Positions 27,102 through 35,886 of a stretch of 64,000 nt of DNA are shown in pieces. A program made the translations under genes and the position numbers. Origin of the DNA: an uncultured Acidobacteriota bacterium (GTDB taxonomy: Bacteria > Acidobacteriota > Blastocatellia > Pyrinomonadales > Pyrinomonadaceae); NCBI GenBank assembly GCA_937859595.1, contig CALMAH010000024.1:62001-126000 (forward strand), in the 5' to 3' direction. The notes below the pieces were generated by a model. It ran no database searches. It saw only the letters and a program-made list of their open reading frames with translations, and was not told the DNA's origin. Numbering within the stretch: the stretch's first letter is position 1; every line of letters starts with the position of its first letter.

Positions 27102-28571
27102 CTATGCCTCGATGATCTCAGCCTTTGTTTCAATCAACGACTTTGGGATCAGTGCAGGGAAATAGGCCATTATCTCCTCGACCTTCGGGCGGCCGCCGGC
27201 GAACCCGGTAACGGCGGGCGGGCCGGTCAGGATGAGCGGGGCTATTTCTTTTGTAAAGCGTTCGACGTCTGATCTGTTTTGTCCGCGGACGCCAACTCTC
27301 AGCTGAATCTCTGGAATGTCGGCTAGTGACGAGTGATGAGTGACAGGTGACGAGGAAGTTGTATGAGCACCGTCGAGAGAACCACCCCGTCCGCTCAACG
27401 CGGCGTCCGCGTCTCCTTCGTAAGGAGGGGAGCTAAAAGCGAGATGGCCGTGAGTTGCGTTCACACCGACATATTCGGTTAGGATATGGTCGAATTTCAG
27501 TCCGAGACGGTCGAGCCGCTCGCGGAGTATGCGGTCCGCGGCCTGGGCCTTTTTGTAGGCGTCCGGCCAGGCATAAACAAGCGTGCCGACGGCCTTCCAA
27601 CCATGAGAATATGCGATCGAAACCTTATAGAACTCGGTGTTCGGGTTGCCCTTGATGCCGAAAACCCGGACGCGGTCCGGGCCGGCGTCCTCAAGCCGGA
27701 TCGACGAGAAATCGGCGACAACGTCCGGCGTGATGTAAGCCTTCGGGTCGCCCATTTCGTAAAGAAGCTGTTCCTTGACGGATTGAATGTTGACGCGACC
27801 GCCGGTGCCTTCGTGTTTGGTGACGATGAATGTACCGTCGGGCGAGGCTTCGACGATCGGGAAGCCGACGTTTGCCAAATCGGGAATATTCTCCCAATCG
27901 TATTGGCAATTGCCGCCCGAAGCCTGCGCACCGCATTCGATGATATGTCCGGCGATGGTCCCGGCGGAAAGCAGGTCCCAATCTTCAAAACTCCAGCCGA
28001 ATTCGTGCATCATTGGCGCAAGCGTCAAACCCGTGTCGGTCAGACGCCCGCCGACCACAATTTGTGCTCCTTTCCCGAGAGCTTCGACCAAACCGCCGGC
28101 CCCGAGATAAACATTTGCCGCCTGCACCTTGTCCCTGACTGCGGCCAACGGCTCGCCGGTCTCCATATTGTTTATCTCGATGCCTTTATCGATGAATTCA
28201 TCCAGACGCGGCAGTATATCGTCACCGGTTATCACGCCTATCTTCACCTTGCCTGAAAGGCCGAGTTCCTCGGCTACATCTTTGATAGCGGCGGCACAGC
28301 CTTCGACATTAACACCACCCGCATTCGAGAGAACCTTTATTTTCTTTTCCACACAATCGGGTAAAATCTCGTGCATCAGCGAGACAAAATCGCGAGCATA
28401 GCCGGCGTTGGGATCCCGCTGTCGCTGTTTCTGGACGATGCTCATCGTTACCTCCGCGAGGTAATCAAGCATCAGATAATCGATCGGGCCTTTTCGGACC
28501 TGATCGACCGGCGCCGTCAACAGGTCGCCCCAAAAGCCCTGGCCGCTAGCGATCCGTATCAATTCCTTCAT
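27102..28571 (-). CDS. AtuA-family (DUF1446) protein carrying an in-frame repeat insertion
   Basis: 489 residues, DUF1446 family, named after AtuA of acyclic terpene utilisation; biochemical role unknown. It opens [16 protein letters not shown] and has [47 protein letters not shown] and EGTGGRV. Near the C-terminus about 37 residues ([17 protein letters not shown]...THHSSLA) do not look like the family. They are encoded by a dispersed repeat (27324-27432). After it the conserved end resumes at [16 protein letters not shown]. The small AtuA C-terminal domain is a separate gene (25510). Probably still functional because the frame is kept. Confidence 0.9.
   Translation of the reverse strand: MKELIRIASGQGFWGDLLTAPVDQVRKGPIDYLMLDYLAEVTMSIVQKQRQRDPNAGYARDFVSLMHEILPDCVEKKIKVLSNAGGVNVEGCAAAIKDVAEELGLSGKVKIGVITGDDILPRLDEFIDKGIEINNMETGEPLAAVRDKVQAANVYLGAGGLVEALGKGAQIVVGGRLTDTGLTLAPMMHEFGWSFEDWDLLSAGTIAGHIIECGAQASGGNCQYDWENIPDLANVGFPIVEASPDGTFIVTKHEGTGGRVNIQSVKEQLLYEMGDPKAYITPDVVADFSSIRLEDAGPDRVRVFGIKGNPNTEFYKVSIAYSHGWKAVGTLVYAWPDAYKKAQAADRILRERLDRLGLKFDHILTEYVGVNATHGHLAFSSPPYEGDADAALSGRGGSLDGAHTTSSSPVTHHSSLADIPEIQLRVGVRGQNRSDVERFTKEIAPLILTGPPAVTGFAGGRPKVEEIMAYFPALIPKSLIETKAEIIEA
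27324..27432. repeat. REP/MITE-like element inserted in frame in atuA
   Basis: About 109 bases with two features. First, a heptamer-like tract made of TGACGAG/TGATGAG/TGACAGG units (27327-27354). Second, two adjacent perfect hairpins, CGCGG-CGT-CCGCG (27399-27411) and CTCCTT-CGT-AAGGAG (27413-27427), flanked by ACCACCCCGTCC and AGGGGAGC. The composition resembles dispersed non-coding palindromes. The length preserves the reading frame of the host gene. Exact ends are uncertain by several bases. Confidence 0.65.
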
Positions 28572-28639
28572 GTGAGCAAATCCGTTGGATAGTTGTCTGG
28601 TGTCTTATAAACAAGCCCTAATTCGCTTATTGAAGGGGT

Positions 28640-29044
28640 TTAGGCTGTTTCTCGTACATTTTCACGAAGGTATCTGACGATGTCCTCGGTAGATGTCCCC
28701 GGCAAAAAGACCTCTGAGATGCCCTTCGTTTTCAGCTCGTCGATGTCCTCTTTTGGCACTATGCCGCCTACAAGCACGAGAGTATCGTCCATTCCGTTCT
28801 CGCGAAGAAGATCTACGATCCTCGGACAGAGGGTTTTGTGAGCGCCGCTGAGAATCGAGATGCCTACTGCATCCACGTCTTCTTGCAAGGCGGCCGAGGC
28901 TATCATCTCTGGAGTTTGTCTCAGCCCGGTATAGATAACTTCCATCCCGGCGTCCCTAAGCGCACGGGCGATGACCTTTGCACCGCGATCATGGCCGTCG
29001 AGCCCGGGTTTGGCCACGAGAACCCTTATCTTTCGTTCTGTCAT
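28640..29044 (-). CDS. Cobalamin-binding small subunit of an acyl-CoA mutase
   Basis: 134 residues, a lone B12-binding domain like the C-terminal part or small subunit of methylmalonyl-CoA-type mutases. The base-off signature DGHDRG gives His18 as lower cobalt ligand. [34 protein letters not shown] and [16 protein letters not shown] are the usual later motifs. It must pair with a catalytic TIM-barrel subunit, which is not in the window. Supports branched-chain or odd-chain acyl-CoA metabolism in this neighbourhood. It lies 68 bases downstream of atuA on the same strand. Confidence 0.93.
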   Translation of the reverse strand: MTERKIRVLVAKPGLDGHDRGAKVIARALRDAGMEVIYTGLRQTPEMIASAALQEDVDAVGISILSGAHKTLCPRIVDLLRENGMDDTLVLVGGIVPKEDIDELKTKGISEVFLPGTSTEDIVRYLRENVRETA

Positions 29045-29091
29045 AAAAATGCGAGTATATTACCGGCAGGAAGCGGACGGCAAGCGCAGAT

Positions 29092-29946
29092 TCATGCGTC
29101 TGCCTTTCGGAGTACCGAGACAGGCTCGTCGATATCAATATTGGGCGAGCCAAAAATGCACCGAAGTTTTTGAAAGATGCCGCGTCGTTTTCGGATGGCG
29201 CTCCACATCTCGAACCAGCCATGAGTGTTAATCCAGAGCGGATTATAGCTGTCAAGTTGTTTTGTGATCCCGTACTCCGGCTCTTCTTTCTCTTCAACAA
29301 AAGAACCAAACAGGCGGTCCCAAATGATCAGAACTCCGGCGTAGTTCTTGTCAAGATAGCGATCATTCACGCCGTGATGGACACGGTGATGCGAGGGAGT
29401 ATTCAGTACATATTCCAAAGGCCCCATCTTGTCGATCAACTTCGTATGTATCCAAAACTGATAGATCAGATTAAAGCCGTGCATCAGAGCGAACATCCAG
29501 GGAGTAAAGCCCAACAGCATTATAGGAGCATAAAAGATCCAGTGCAGCATGCCGCTGAACCAGCTTTGTCGTACTGCCACGCTAAGGTTGAAATGCCTGC
29601 TCGAGTGGTGTACCACGTGAAAATTCCAGAAAAGGCGGGTCTCGTGACTGATACGATGAAACCAGTAGTAGGCAAGATCGTCCACGAAGAACAAAATTAC
29701 CCAGGTCCACCATGCATCTACGGGAAACTTGAACGGTGCGAGGGCATACGCCGCTGAATAGATCACCGCAACGAAAACGCCGAACAAAGCACCAAAAACA
29801 ACGCTCATAAACCCAATAAAAATATTGGTGCCTGCATCTTTTGCCTCATAGGCGTCCGGGCGGCGTTTTCGCGCGTACCAAGCCTCAAAACCGATAAGGG
29901 CCGCAAACAACGGTATCGCAATAACGGTCGGGCTAAGGTAAGTCAC
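29092..29946 (-). CDS. Sterol desaturase/fatty acid hydroxylase family membrane protein
   Basis: 284 residues with about four membrane helices and the histidine clusters of the di-iron hydroxylase superfamily: HRISHE, HVVHHSSRHFN and HRVHHG plus an intermediate HTKLI. These ligate a di-iron centre at the cytosolic membrane face and insert oxygen into lipid substrates. The substrate could be fatty acid, hopanoid or carotenoid; not determinable. The C-terminal tail after KEEPEYGITKQL is soluble. Same strand as the B12-binding subunit, 47 bases apart, but probably functionally separate. Confidence 0.9.
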   Translation of the reverse strand: MTYLSPTVIAIPLFAALIGFEAWYARKRRPDAYEAKDAGTNIFIGFMSVVFGALFGVFVAVIYSAAYALAPFKFPVDAWWTWVILFFVDDLAYYWFHRISHETRLFWNFHVVHHSSRHFNLSVAVRQSWFSGMLHWIFYAPIMLLGFTPWMFALMHGFNLIYQFWIHTKLIDKMGPLEYVLNTPSHHRVHHGVNDRYLDKNYAGVLIIWDRLFGSFVEEKEEPEYGITKQLDSYNPLWINTHGWFEMWSAIRKRRGIFQKLRCIFGSPNIDIDEPVSVLRKADA

Positions 29947-30106
29947 GATATCATTTTATCTCTGTCTGCCAAGTTTGGAAAGAATTGAGAGGCTACGCCT
30001 TCGGATCTATCGCTGCCTATCTATTTGAGGTCTGTATCTGCCGGATGTGATCTCCGCTGGGACAACAAAGTACATACCGGCAACAGGAGGGCGATGTAAA
30101 TTTTCG

Positions 30107-30135
30107 TTGATTCCTGTTGGCATTCGATCTATAAT
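30107..30135 (+). promoter_or_regulatory. Promoter of the CAP-domain gene
   Basis: TTGATT (30107-30112), 17-base spacer, TATAAT (30130-30135). Predicted transcription start is near 30142. This rules out an in-frame TTG at 30153 as a practical start and supports the ATG at 30195. Confidence 0.65.
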
Positions 30136-30143
30136 CCGAATAG

Positions 30144-30160
30144 GTTGCCGAATTGGCAAC
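30144..30160. promoter_or_regulatory. Palindrome at the CAP gene transcription start
   Basis: GTTGCC-GAATT-GGCAAC, a perfect 6-bp inverted repeat just downstream of the -10. It could be an operator blocking initiation or a 5' end stabilising hairpin of the transcript. Confidence 0.4.
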
Positions 30161-30194
30161 GTTCCGCTTTCCCCGTTTCACCCTTTTTTTGTTG

Positions 30195-30698
30195 ATGAGA
30201 TTAGTTCGATTCCAGATCGTCATCCTGCTACTGGCGGCCTTTGTGGCTACGGCATATTCGAATACGGCATTGATAAGCCCAGATTCGGACGATGTGGTCG
30301 TAGCAAATTTTGAAGCCGAGATCTACAACCGCATTAATCGGGAGAGAGTTCGAACAAAACGTTCCTTGCTAATCTGGGACGAACGCCTTGCTGAGATCGC
30401 TCGGGGCTATTCGCGTGAAATGGCCTCCCAGGGCTTTTTCGGCCACAGCGATCCAAACGGCCGGAAGGTTCAGGACAGGATCGAAATGGCCCGTATCCGA
30501 AATTGGCGGAAGGTCGGCGAAAATCTTTTCTGGGTCGAAAGCCGAGACAATTTTAGCCCGTTGGCGGTCCGGCTCTGGATGGATTCACCGTCCCATCGCG
30601 ACAATATCCTGGATCGCGATTGGAAAAGCACCGGAATTGGCGTATGGCGATCGGAGAATGGCCGATTCTATGTGACTCAGATATTTTTGTCGGACTAG
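30195..30698 (+). CDS. Secreted CAP-domain (SCP/PR1) protein
   Basis: 167 residues from the ATG at 30195: signal peptide (about 1-22, LLLAAFVATAYS) then one CAP domain. Typical motifs are FEAEIYNRINRERV, LAEIARGYSREMASQGFFGHSDPNG with the conserved His, VGENLFW, and the WMDSPSHRDNIL helix ending in GIGVWRSENGRFYVTQIF. Secreted or periplasmic; bacterial CAP proteins are mostly of unknown activity, some bind lipids or act on the envelope. Single-gene transcript with its own promoter and terminator. Confidence 0.9.
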   Translation: MRLVRFQIVILLLAAFVATAYSNTALISPDSDDVVVANFEAEIYNRINRERVRTKRSLLIWDERLAEIARGYSREMASQGFFGHSDPNGRKVQDRIEMARIRNWRKVGENLFWVESRDNFSPLAVRLWMDSPSHRDNILDRDWKSTGIGVWRSENGRFYVTQIFLSD

Positions 30699-30741
30699 AA
30701 GCAAATAGCGTACTCTATCTGCAAAAGACTCGTTTTCCAGG

Positions 30742-30766
30742 GGCCCGCGATATGCGGGCCTTGTTA
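30742..30766 (+). terminator. Rho-independent terminator of CAP gene
   Basis: Perfect 7-bp GC stem GGCCCGC (30742-30748) / GCGGGCC (30754-30760) with a 5-base loop, followed by TTGTTATGTTT. It lies 44 bases after the stop. Confidence 0.75.
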
Positions 30767-31041
30767 TGTTTGCGGGGATGTCTGAATGGAAGAACCCTTA
30801 GATGGTCTAAATGACGACTAGCTAAGCGTCTATGTGGTTAGCATCAATGACGTCTATTTTCATCGGCTACCGTGTCGGATTCTTTATGGACTAGTTCGAC
30901 GGGGATACGCTTCGCTTACCAGAAGCTATTGACTCTTTCGACTTCAGCGAACCTTCCCACTCTTTGGCAGCCTCTTGCTGTCTTTCAGGTCGCGAGCACC
31001 GGGAAATTGCCTAACCCCCTTTATCCGTATAAAATTGTGGT
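30767..31041. other. Intergenic stretch without recognisable gene
   Basis: Between the CAP terminator and def. I see no convincing coding frame or RNA gene. It contains a short palindrome (TTAGA-TGG-TCTAA). At the right end there is a -10-like TATAAA (31028-31033) with TTGCCT 15 bases upstream, close to the def start codon. Confidence 0.5.
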
Positions 31042-31563
31042 GTGTCCCTTTTAGAGATCGTGCATTATCCTGATCCGGTGCTCCTTAAGATCGGAAAGCC
31101 GGTAGTAGAGGAAGAATTCAACGAAGAACTGCGGCAGACGGTCGATAAGATGTTCGCGACAATGTACTCAGCCGACGGGATCGGCCTCGCCGCGCCTCAG
31201 GTCGGCATATCGAGTCGCTTTTTTGTAATGGACGTTCCGCAGGATGACGCCGAATCCATAAAGGTCGCCTTTATTAACCCCAGGATCATACATGTCGAAG
31301 GCGAACAATTTGGCGATGAGGGGTGTCTATCGTTTCCGGGGCTTTTTCAGGCAGTAAAAAGGGAGATGCGGGTCGTGGTTCGTGCACAGGATGTCGGCGG
31401 GGACGAGTTCGAAATGGATCTCAATGATCTGGCCGCACGGTGCGTCCTCCATGAAACGGACCACTGCGATGGAATCGTATTTCTTGACCGAATGAGCCCT
31501 TTGAAACGCGAGCTTTCAAAGCGTAAGATCAGAAAACTTCGAGAGACTGGCGTTTGGGCATAA
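31042..31563 (+). CDS. def: Peptide deformylase
   Basis: Removes the N-formyl group from nascent proteins; metalloenzyme of 173 residues. All three motifs are present: GIGLAAPQ (46-53), EGCLSFPG with metal ligand Cys95, and HETDHCDG with His137/Glu138/His141. It starts at GTG 31042, which gives the normal N-terminus (MSLLEIVHYPDP). No ribosome site is seen and a -10-like TATAAA ends only 8 bases upstream, so the transcript may be leaderless. The partner fmt lies 2.6 kb downstream on the same strand, separated by pruA and a secreted protein. Confidence 0.95.
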   Translation: MSLLEIVHYPDPVLLKIGKPVVEEEFNEELRQTVDKMFATMYSADGIGLAAPQVGISSRFFVMDVPQDDAESIKVAFINPRIIHVEGEQFGDEGCLSFPGLFQAVKREMRVVVRAQDVGGDEFEMDLNDLAARCVLHETDHCDGIVFLDRMSPLKRELSKRKIRKLRETGVWA

Positions 31564-31600
31564 GGAATTTGCCGTATTTTACGGGAGAGAGTAAAACAAA

Positions 31601-33169
31601 ATGCAAACACAGAGAGTAGTAGACGAATTCAGGAACGAGCCATTTACAGATTTTTCGAGGCCTGAGAATGCGGATGCGATGCGTGCCGCACTAGAAAGGG
31701 TAAGCAGCGAGCTTGGCCGAGAGTACGACTGTTTGATCGGCGGAGAGCGGGTCTCGCTTGACAAAAAATTCAAGAGTTTCAATCCGGCAAGAAAGGAACA
31801 GGTGATCGGTGTGTTCCCGGAGGTTGATAGCGATACTTCTTTGGTCGAGCGTGCGATCGATGCTGCGACAGAGGCCTTTAATTCATGGCGGTTCGTTCCC
31901 CCTGCCGAGAGGGCAGAATATTTATTCAAAATAGCCGACATTATGCGGCGGCGGAAACACGAGCTATCCGCTTGGATGGTCTTTGAGGTGTCCAAAACAT
32001 GGTCGGAGGCGGACGGCGACACGGCAGAAGCGATCGATTTTATGGAGTTCTATGCCCGTGAAATGCTTCGATGGGCGCAGGAGCAGCCGGTCACGAAGAT
32101 CCCTGGTGAGGACAACAGCCTGGAGTATATTCCGCTAGGGGTCGGTGCCGTCATTCCGCCGTGGAATTTCCCGCTTGCGATAATGTCTGGTATGGCGATG
32201 GCAGCTGTCGTCGCCGGAAATACAGTTGTTCTAAAGCCTTCGTCGGACTCGCCGTCCATTGCGGCGAAGTTCATTGAGATAGTAGAGGAGGCGGGGCTGC
32301 CGCCGGGTGTGGTCAATTTCCTTACCGGCAGTGCAGCGACCGGCGAGGCGATGGTAACCAGCCCGAAGACACGATTTATTTCATTTACAGGGTCGAAGGG
32401 CGTCGGGCTCCATATCAACGAAGAGGCCGCGAAGACCCGCGACGGGCAGATCTGGATAAAGAGGGTCGTTGCGGAAATGGGCGGCAAAGACGCGATCGTC
32501 GTTACCGACGACGCAGACCTTGACGCGGCCGCACTAGGGGTTGTTCAGGCAGCATATGGCTTTCAGGGCCAGAAATGTTCTGCTTGCTCTCGGCTGATCG
32601 TAGATGAAAAAGTGCACGATGAGTTGCTCGAAAAGGTTGTTCGTCTCACCGAGGCACTCAACGTCGGCCAGCCGACAGAATCCGACACCAATGTTGCCGC
32701 AGTCATTAATAAACGGGCCTTTGACAAGACGCTGGAGTATATTCAGAAAGGAGTTGAAGAAGGAGGAGAGATCGTAACCGGCGGCACGGGAGACGATAAG
32801 ACCGGGTACTTTATTCTTCCGACGATCATCGACAATGTCCAGCCGGGGGACACCATCGAGCAGGAAGAGATATTCGCACCTGTTTTGGCGGTGATAAAGG
32901 CTCGTGACTATAACCATGCTCTCGAGATTGCCAACGGAACGGAATTCGGGTTGACCGGATCCGTTTATTCTGCATCTGAAGAAAGGCTGGAGAGAGCAAG
33001 AAGGGAGTTTCACGTGGGGAATCTGTATCTCAACCGAAAATGCACGGGGGCGTTGGTCGGTGTACACCCGTTCGGCGGATTTAACATGAGCGGGACCGAC
33101 TCAAAGGCCGGAGGACGTGAGTATCTGCTGCAATTTATGCAAGGAAAATCGATCTCGCGAAAGATCTAG
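31601..33169 (+). CDS. pruA: L-glutamate gamma-semialdehyde dehydrogenase
   Basis: NAD-dependent 1-pyrroline-5-carboxylate dehydrogenase, second step of proline catabolism. 522 residues, the stand-alone (RocA/PruA) length without a PutA proline dehydrogenase domain. Catalytic Cys326 in GQKCSACSR, general-base region VAEMGGKD (Glu292), Rossmann segment FTGSKGVG, and PWNFPLAI. The C-terminal NRKCTGALVGVHPFGG signature is characteristic of this subfamily. A ribosome site (GGGAGAG) precedes the ATG. No proline dehydrogenase gene is in the window. Confidence 0.93.
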   Translation: MQTQRVVDEFRNEPFTDFSRPENADAMRAALERVSSELGREYDCLIGGERVSLDKKFKSFNPARKEQVIGVFPEVDSDTSLVERAIDAATEAFNSWRFVPPAERAEYLFKIADIMRRRKHELSAWMVFEVSKTWSEADGDTAEAIDFMEFYAREMLRWAQEQPVTKIPGEDNSLEYIPLGVGAVIPPWNFPLAIMSGMAMAAVVAGNTVVLKPSSDSPSIAAKFIEIVEEAGLPPGVVNFLTGSAATGEAMVTSPKTRFISFTGSKGVGLHINEEAAKTRDGQIWIKRVVAEMGGKDAIVVTDDADLDAAALGVVQAAYGFQGQKCSACSRLIVDEKVHDELLEKVVRLTEALNVGQPTESDTNVAAVINKRAFDKTLEYIQKGVEEGGEIVTGGTGDDKTGYFILPTIIDNVQPGDTIEQEEIFAPVLAVIKARDYNHALEIANGTEFGLTGSVYSASEERLERARREFHVGNLYLNRKCTGALVGVHPFGGFNMSGTDSKAGGREYLLQFMQGKSISRKI

Positions 33170-33170
33170 G

Positions 33171-34085
33171 ATGAATATGACGTTACTTCGCCGACTTTCT
33201 ACATTTTTGATGATGATGGCGCTTTTGGCGGGTTCGTTCGCTATCCATGCCCAACGTGCCGGTGGACAACCCGCGGCGAGGCCGATCATTTTCGCGGTCC
33301 TCAATGACGGAATGCTGATCGAGCCGATCGCCCATGTGGAAAAGGGGAAGCTTTCGGAAACCGTCAGCGGGGGTGACGAGACCAGTCTGATCGAAAAGTT
33401 CAATCAGACCTACTACGGCGCAAAGAACTCGTATCGACTGATCTTCGGCGGGGCAAACGCCGGTACGGTAACGGTAACGGGTTCAGACTCAGGCATGGAT
33501 TGCGGGCCGAATCTGGCACGGGTGAAAACGGTCACTCGGCGTACCCCCCTGAAGGGCAAGGTGATGGCCCTTGCGACAAACGCAGCCGCTTCCAAACCCG
33601 GAAGCGGTGTACGGCGGTTGCCAACCTGGCCTGAAAGAAATGATATCGACGCTTTGGTAAGAGCTGAATTTGCGAGGCATTCTGTGGAGGTCAAGAAACT
33701 GGATTACCACAATTTGACCGCACTGGACGTGGACAACGACAAGCGGGCTGAACTGGTTGGGAGTTTCTGGGCTGAGAATGATCCGCTTTCCCGGACACTA
33801 CTTTTCTTTATCGCCGAACGCGGCGCGGACGGCAAACTGGAGCTGAACCACACGGATCTTCGCACGATCAAGGAAGATGAAGTGATGAGCGGGGACATCA
33901 CTGCGCTTGACGAAGGTGTCTATCACGAACTCCTGCTCGACGTGTTTGATTACGACGGCGATGGTGTAAGTGAGATATTTACATACGTTCAGGCTTTTGA
34001 AGGCTCAGGCTTTAACGTCTATAAGAGAATGGCCGGCAAGTGGACTAAGGTGTTCGAAGGATCTAACTATCATTGTGGTTTTTAG
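33171..34085 (+). CDS. Secreted protein of unknown function
   Basis: 304 residues from ATG 33171, one base after the pruA stop; the open frame extends upstream into pruA but the signal peptide (MMMALLAGSFAIHAQ) fixes the start. The mature part is globular, with a D-rich segment DYDGDGVSEIFTYVQAFEG near residue 270 like FG-GAP or calcium-loop repeats, and DVDNDKRAELVGSF near 190 of the same type. No named family. Likely periplasmic or surface protein; co-transcribed with pruA by spacing. Confidence 0.75.
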   Translation: MNMTLLRRLSTFLMMMALLAGSFAIHAQRAGGQPAARPIIFAVLNDGMLIEPIAHVEKGKLSETVSGGDETSLIEKFNQTYYGAKNSYRLIFGGANAGTVTVTGSDSGMDCGPNLARVKTVTRRTPLKGKVMALATNAAASKPGSGVRRLPTWPERNDIDALVRAEFARHSVEVKKLDYHNLTALDVDNDKRAELVGSFWAENDPLSRTLLFFIAERGADGKLELNHTDLRTIKEDEVMSGDITALDEGVYHELLLDVFDYDGDGVSEIFTYVQAFEGSGFNVYKRMAGKWTKVFEGSNYHCGF

Positions 34086-34158
34086 GGAACGGACCACAAG
34101 ACGTATTTTGGCGGCCGCCGACCACGGGGCGGCCATATTTGATTGAGCGGCAGATAGG

Positions 34159-35094
34159 ATGGATATCATATTCATGGGGACACCTGAGGCGGCGGTTCCG
34201 AGCCTGGAGCGGTTGGTTGTCGATGGGCATCGAGTTTTGTGCGTATATACACAGCCGGACAGGCCCGCCGGAAGGGGCCGGCGCGTTTCGGTTTCGCCGG
34301 TAAAGGAAGCCGCCATTAGGCTTGGTATTCCGGTAAAGCAGCCGGAGAAATTGGCGCCGGCGACGGAGTTGAGCGATTTTCGAGCGTTTTCGGCAGATGT
34401 TGCGGTGGTGGTCGCATATGGAAAGATCCTTCCGAAAGCTTACCTTGCGGCGTTCAGGCGTGGGGCCGTCAACGTTCATTTTTCAATGCTTCCGAAATAT
34501 CGCGGAGCGGCTCCTGTTAACTGGGCTATAGTAAACGGCGAGGCTGAGACCGGGGTCACTACAATGCAAATGGACGAAGGCCTCGACACAGGGCCCATCC
34601 TGATGCAGCACAACGTTCCGATAGCTGCAGACGAAACGGCCCCGAAGTTGATGCAGCGACTTGCGGAACTAGGTGCGGATGTTTTGAGCGAGACGCTCTC
34701 CAACATTGATTCGATCGTCCCGCTGGCTCAGGATAATGACCTGGCCACCACGGCTCCAATACTAACGCGTTCGCACGGACTTGCTGATTGGGGGATGCCG
34801 GCGGATGAGATCGAAAGGCGGATCCGCGGATTTCAACCCTTTCCGACCGTTTTCACGTTCTTTCGTGGAAAAAGGTTAACTCTTTGGCGGGCATCGTCAG
34901 AAACGGGGAGCGTGGCCGAGAACGCAATCGGGACGATAGTCTCCGTCGAAGGCGGGGTCCTCACCGTTGGTTGTGGAAACGATTCGACCTTGCAGATATC
35001 GGAGCTTCAACCGGAAGGTAAGCGGCGAATGGCCGCAGGCGATTTTATTAACGGATCCAAGCCGATAATCGGAGAACCGCTCGAGGACGGATAG
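34159..35094 (+). CDS. fmt: Methionyl-tRNA formyltransferase
   Basis: Formylates initiator Met-tRNA using 10-formyl-tetrahydrofolate. 311 residues. N-terminal MDIIFMGTPEAAVPSLERL; catalytic core VNVHFSMLPKYRGAAPVNWAI with the Asn/His pair, and GVTTMQMDEGLDTGPIL containing the conserved Asp. The C-terminal OB-like domain begins near 205 (GFQPFPTVFTFFRGK). Starts a run fmt-trhO-rsmB, all RNA-modification or translation genes. Confidence 0.96.
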   Translation: MDIIFMGTPEAAVPSLERLVVDGHRVLCVYTQPDRPAGRGRRVSVSPVKEAAIRLGIPVKQPEKLAPATELSDFRAFSADVAVVVAYGKILPKAYLAAFRRGAVNVHFSMLPKYRGAAPVNWAIVNGEAETGVTTMQMDEGLDTGPILMQHNVPIAADETAPKLMQRLAELGADVLSETLSNIDSIVPLAQDNDLATTAPILTRSHGLADWGMPADEIERRIRGFQPFPTVFTFFRGKRLTLWRASSETGSVAENAIGTIVSVEGGVLTVGCGNDSTLQISELQPEGKRRMAAGDFINGSKPIIGEPLEDG

Positions 35095-35124
35095 CTATTG
35101 TTGAACTATGCCCCGGGCCGAACA

Positions 35125-35886
35125 ATGAAGGGAAATTTTAAGATCGTAACGTTCTATGGATTCACGCCGATCGAGGAGACCGGGCCGTTGGACGATCTGC
35201 GTGCAGCGATCAGGTCGGAGCTAACCGATCTTGGGATTAAGGGTACATTGATCCTGGCAACTGAAGGATTCAATTCAACGCTCGCGGGCCTCCCCGCACA
35301 GATCGACGAATCGTTGACGATCCTGAAGGAGTTGCTAAACGTCCAGTTCAATGTGCGGACTACGTATTGTTCTTCGTTACCGTTCCGTCGACTTTTTATT
35401 AAGATCAAGCCGGAGATAGTGACCCTTAAAAAGCCGGTTGAAATTGCAAAAGGCGTCGGCACACACGTCGCGCCGGATCGCTGGAATGCCCTGATAAGCG
35501 AAAAGGGCGTTGTCGTACTCGATACAAGGAACGATTACGAATGCCGAAGCGGCACGTTTGAGGGGGCAATTAATCCAATGACCGAGAAATTCAGCGATCT
35601 GCCGGATTATGTTGCACGCAATCTGGATCCGCAACGGCATAAGAGGATAGCTGTTTTTTGCACCGGTGGTGTACGCTGCGAGAAATTTGCTCCATATCTT
35701 ATAGATCAGGGGTTCAGCGAGGTTTACCAGCTAGAAGGCGGCATACTCGGCTATCTTGCGGCGATCTCGGGAGAGGAATCGCTTTGGAGGGGTGAATGTT
35801 TCGTTTTTGACGATAGGATCACGGTAAGCGAAGATCTGGCCAAAGGCACCCTTCCCGACCTGTCCCAGCGCGAGGTTGCGGAATGA
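35125..35886 (+). CDS. trhO: tRNA uridine(34) hydroxylase, rhodanese-type
   Basis: TrhO/YceA family, which makes 5-hydroxyuridine at tRNA position 34. 253 residues from ATG 35125 (MKGNFKIVTFYGF). An in-frame TTG at 35098 is less likely. N-terminal acylphosphatase-like part (about 1-95), then a rhodanese domain (about 115-220) with VLDTRNDYECRSGTFEGA and the active-site loop FCTGGVRCEKFAPYL. It is shorter than proteins with the C-terminal Cys-rich zinc segment: here only WRGECFVFDDRI remains. Overlaps rsmB by 4 bases, implying coupled translation. Confidence 0.9.
   Translation: MKGNFKIVTFYGFTPIEETGPLDDLRAAIRSELTDLGIKGTLILATEGFNSTLAGLPAQIDESLTILKELLNVQFNVRTTYCSSLPFRRLFIKIKPEIVTLKKPVEIAKGVGTHVAPDRWNALISEKGVVVLDTRNDYECRSGTFEGAINPMTEKFSDLPDYVARNLDPQRHKRIAVFCTGGVRCEKFAPYLIDQGFSEVYQLEGGILGYLAAISGEESLWRGECFVFDDRITVSEDLAKGTLPDLSQREVAE

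Noticed and set aside
27486..28256. 256-codon open frame opposite atuA
   Set aside because: Shadow of the DUF1446 gene; no ribosome site and no protein-like pattern.
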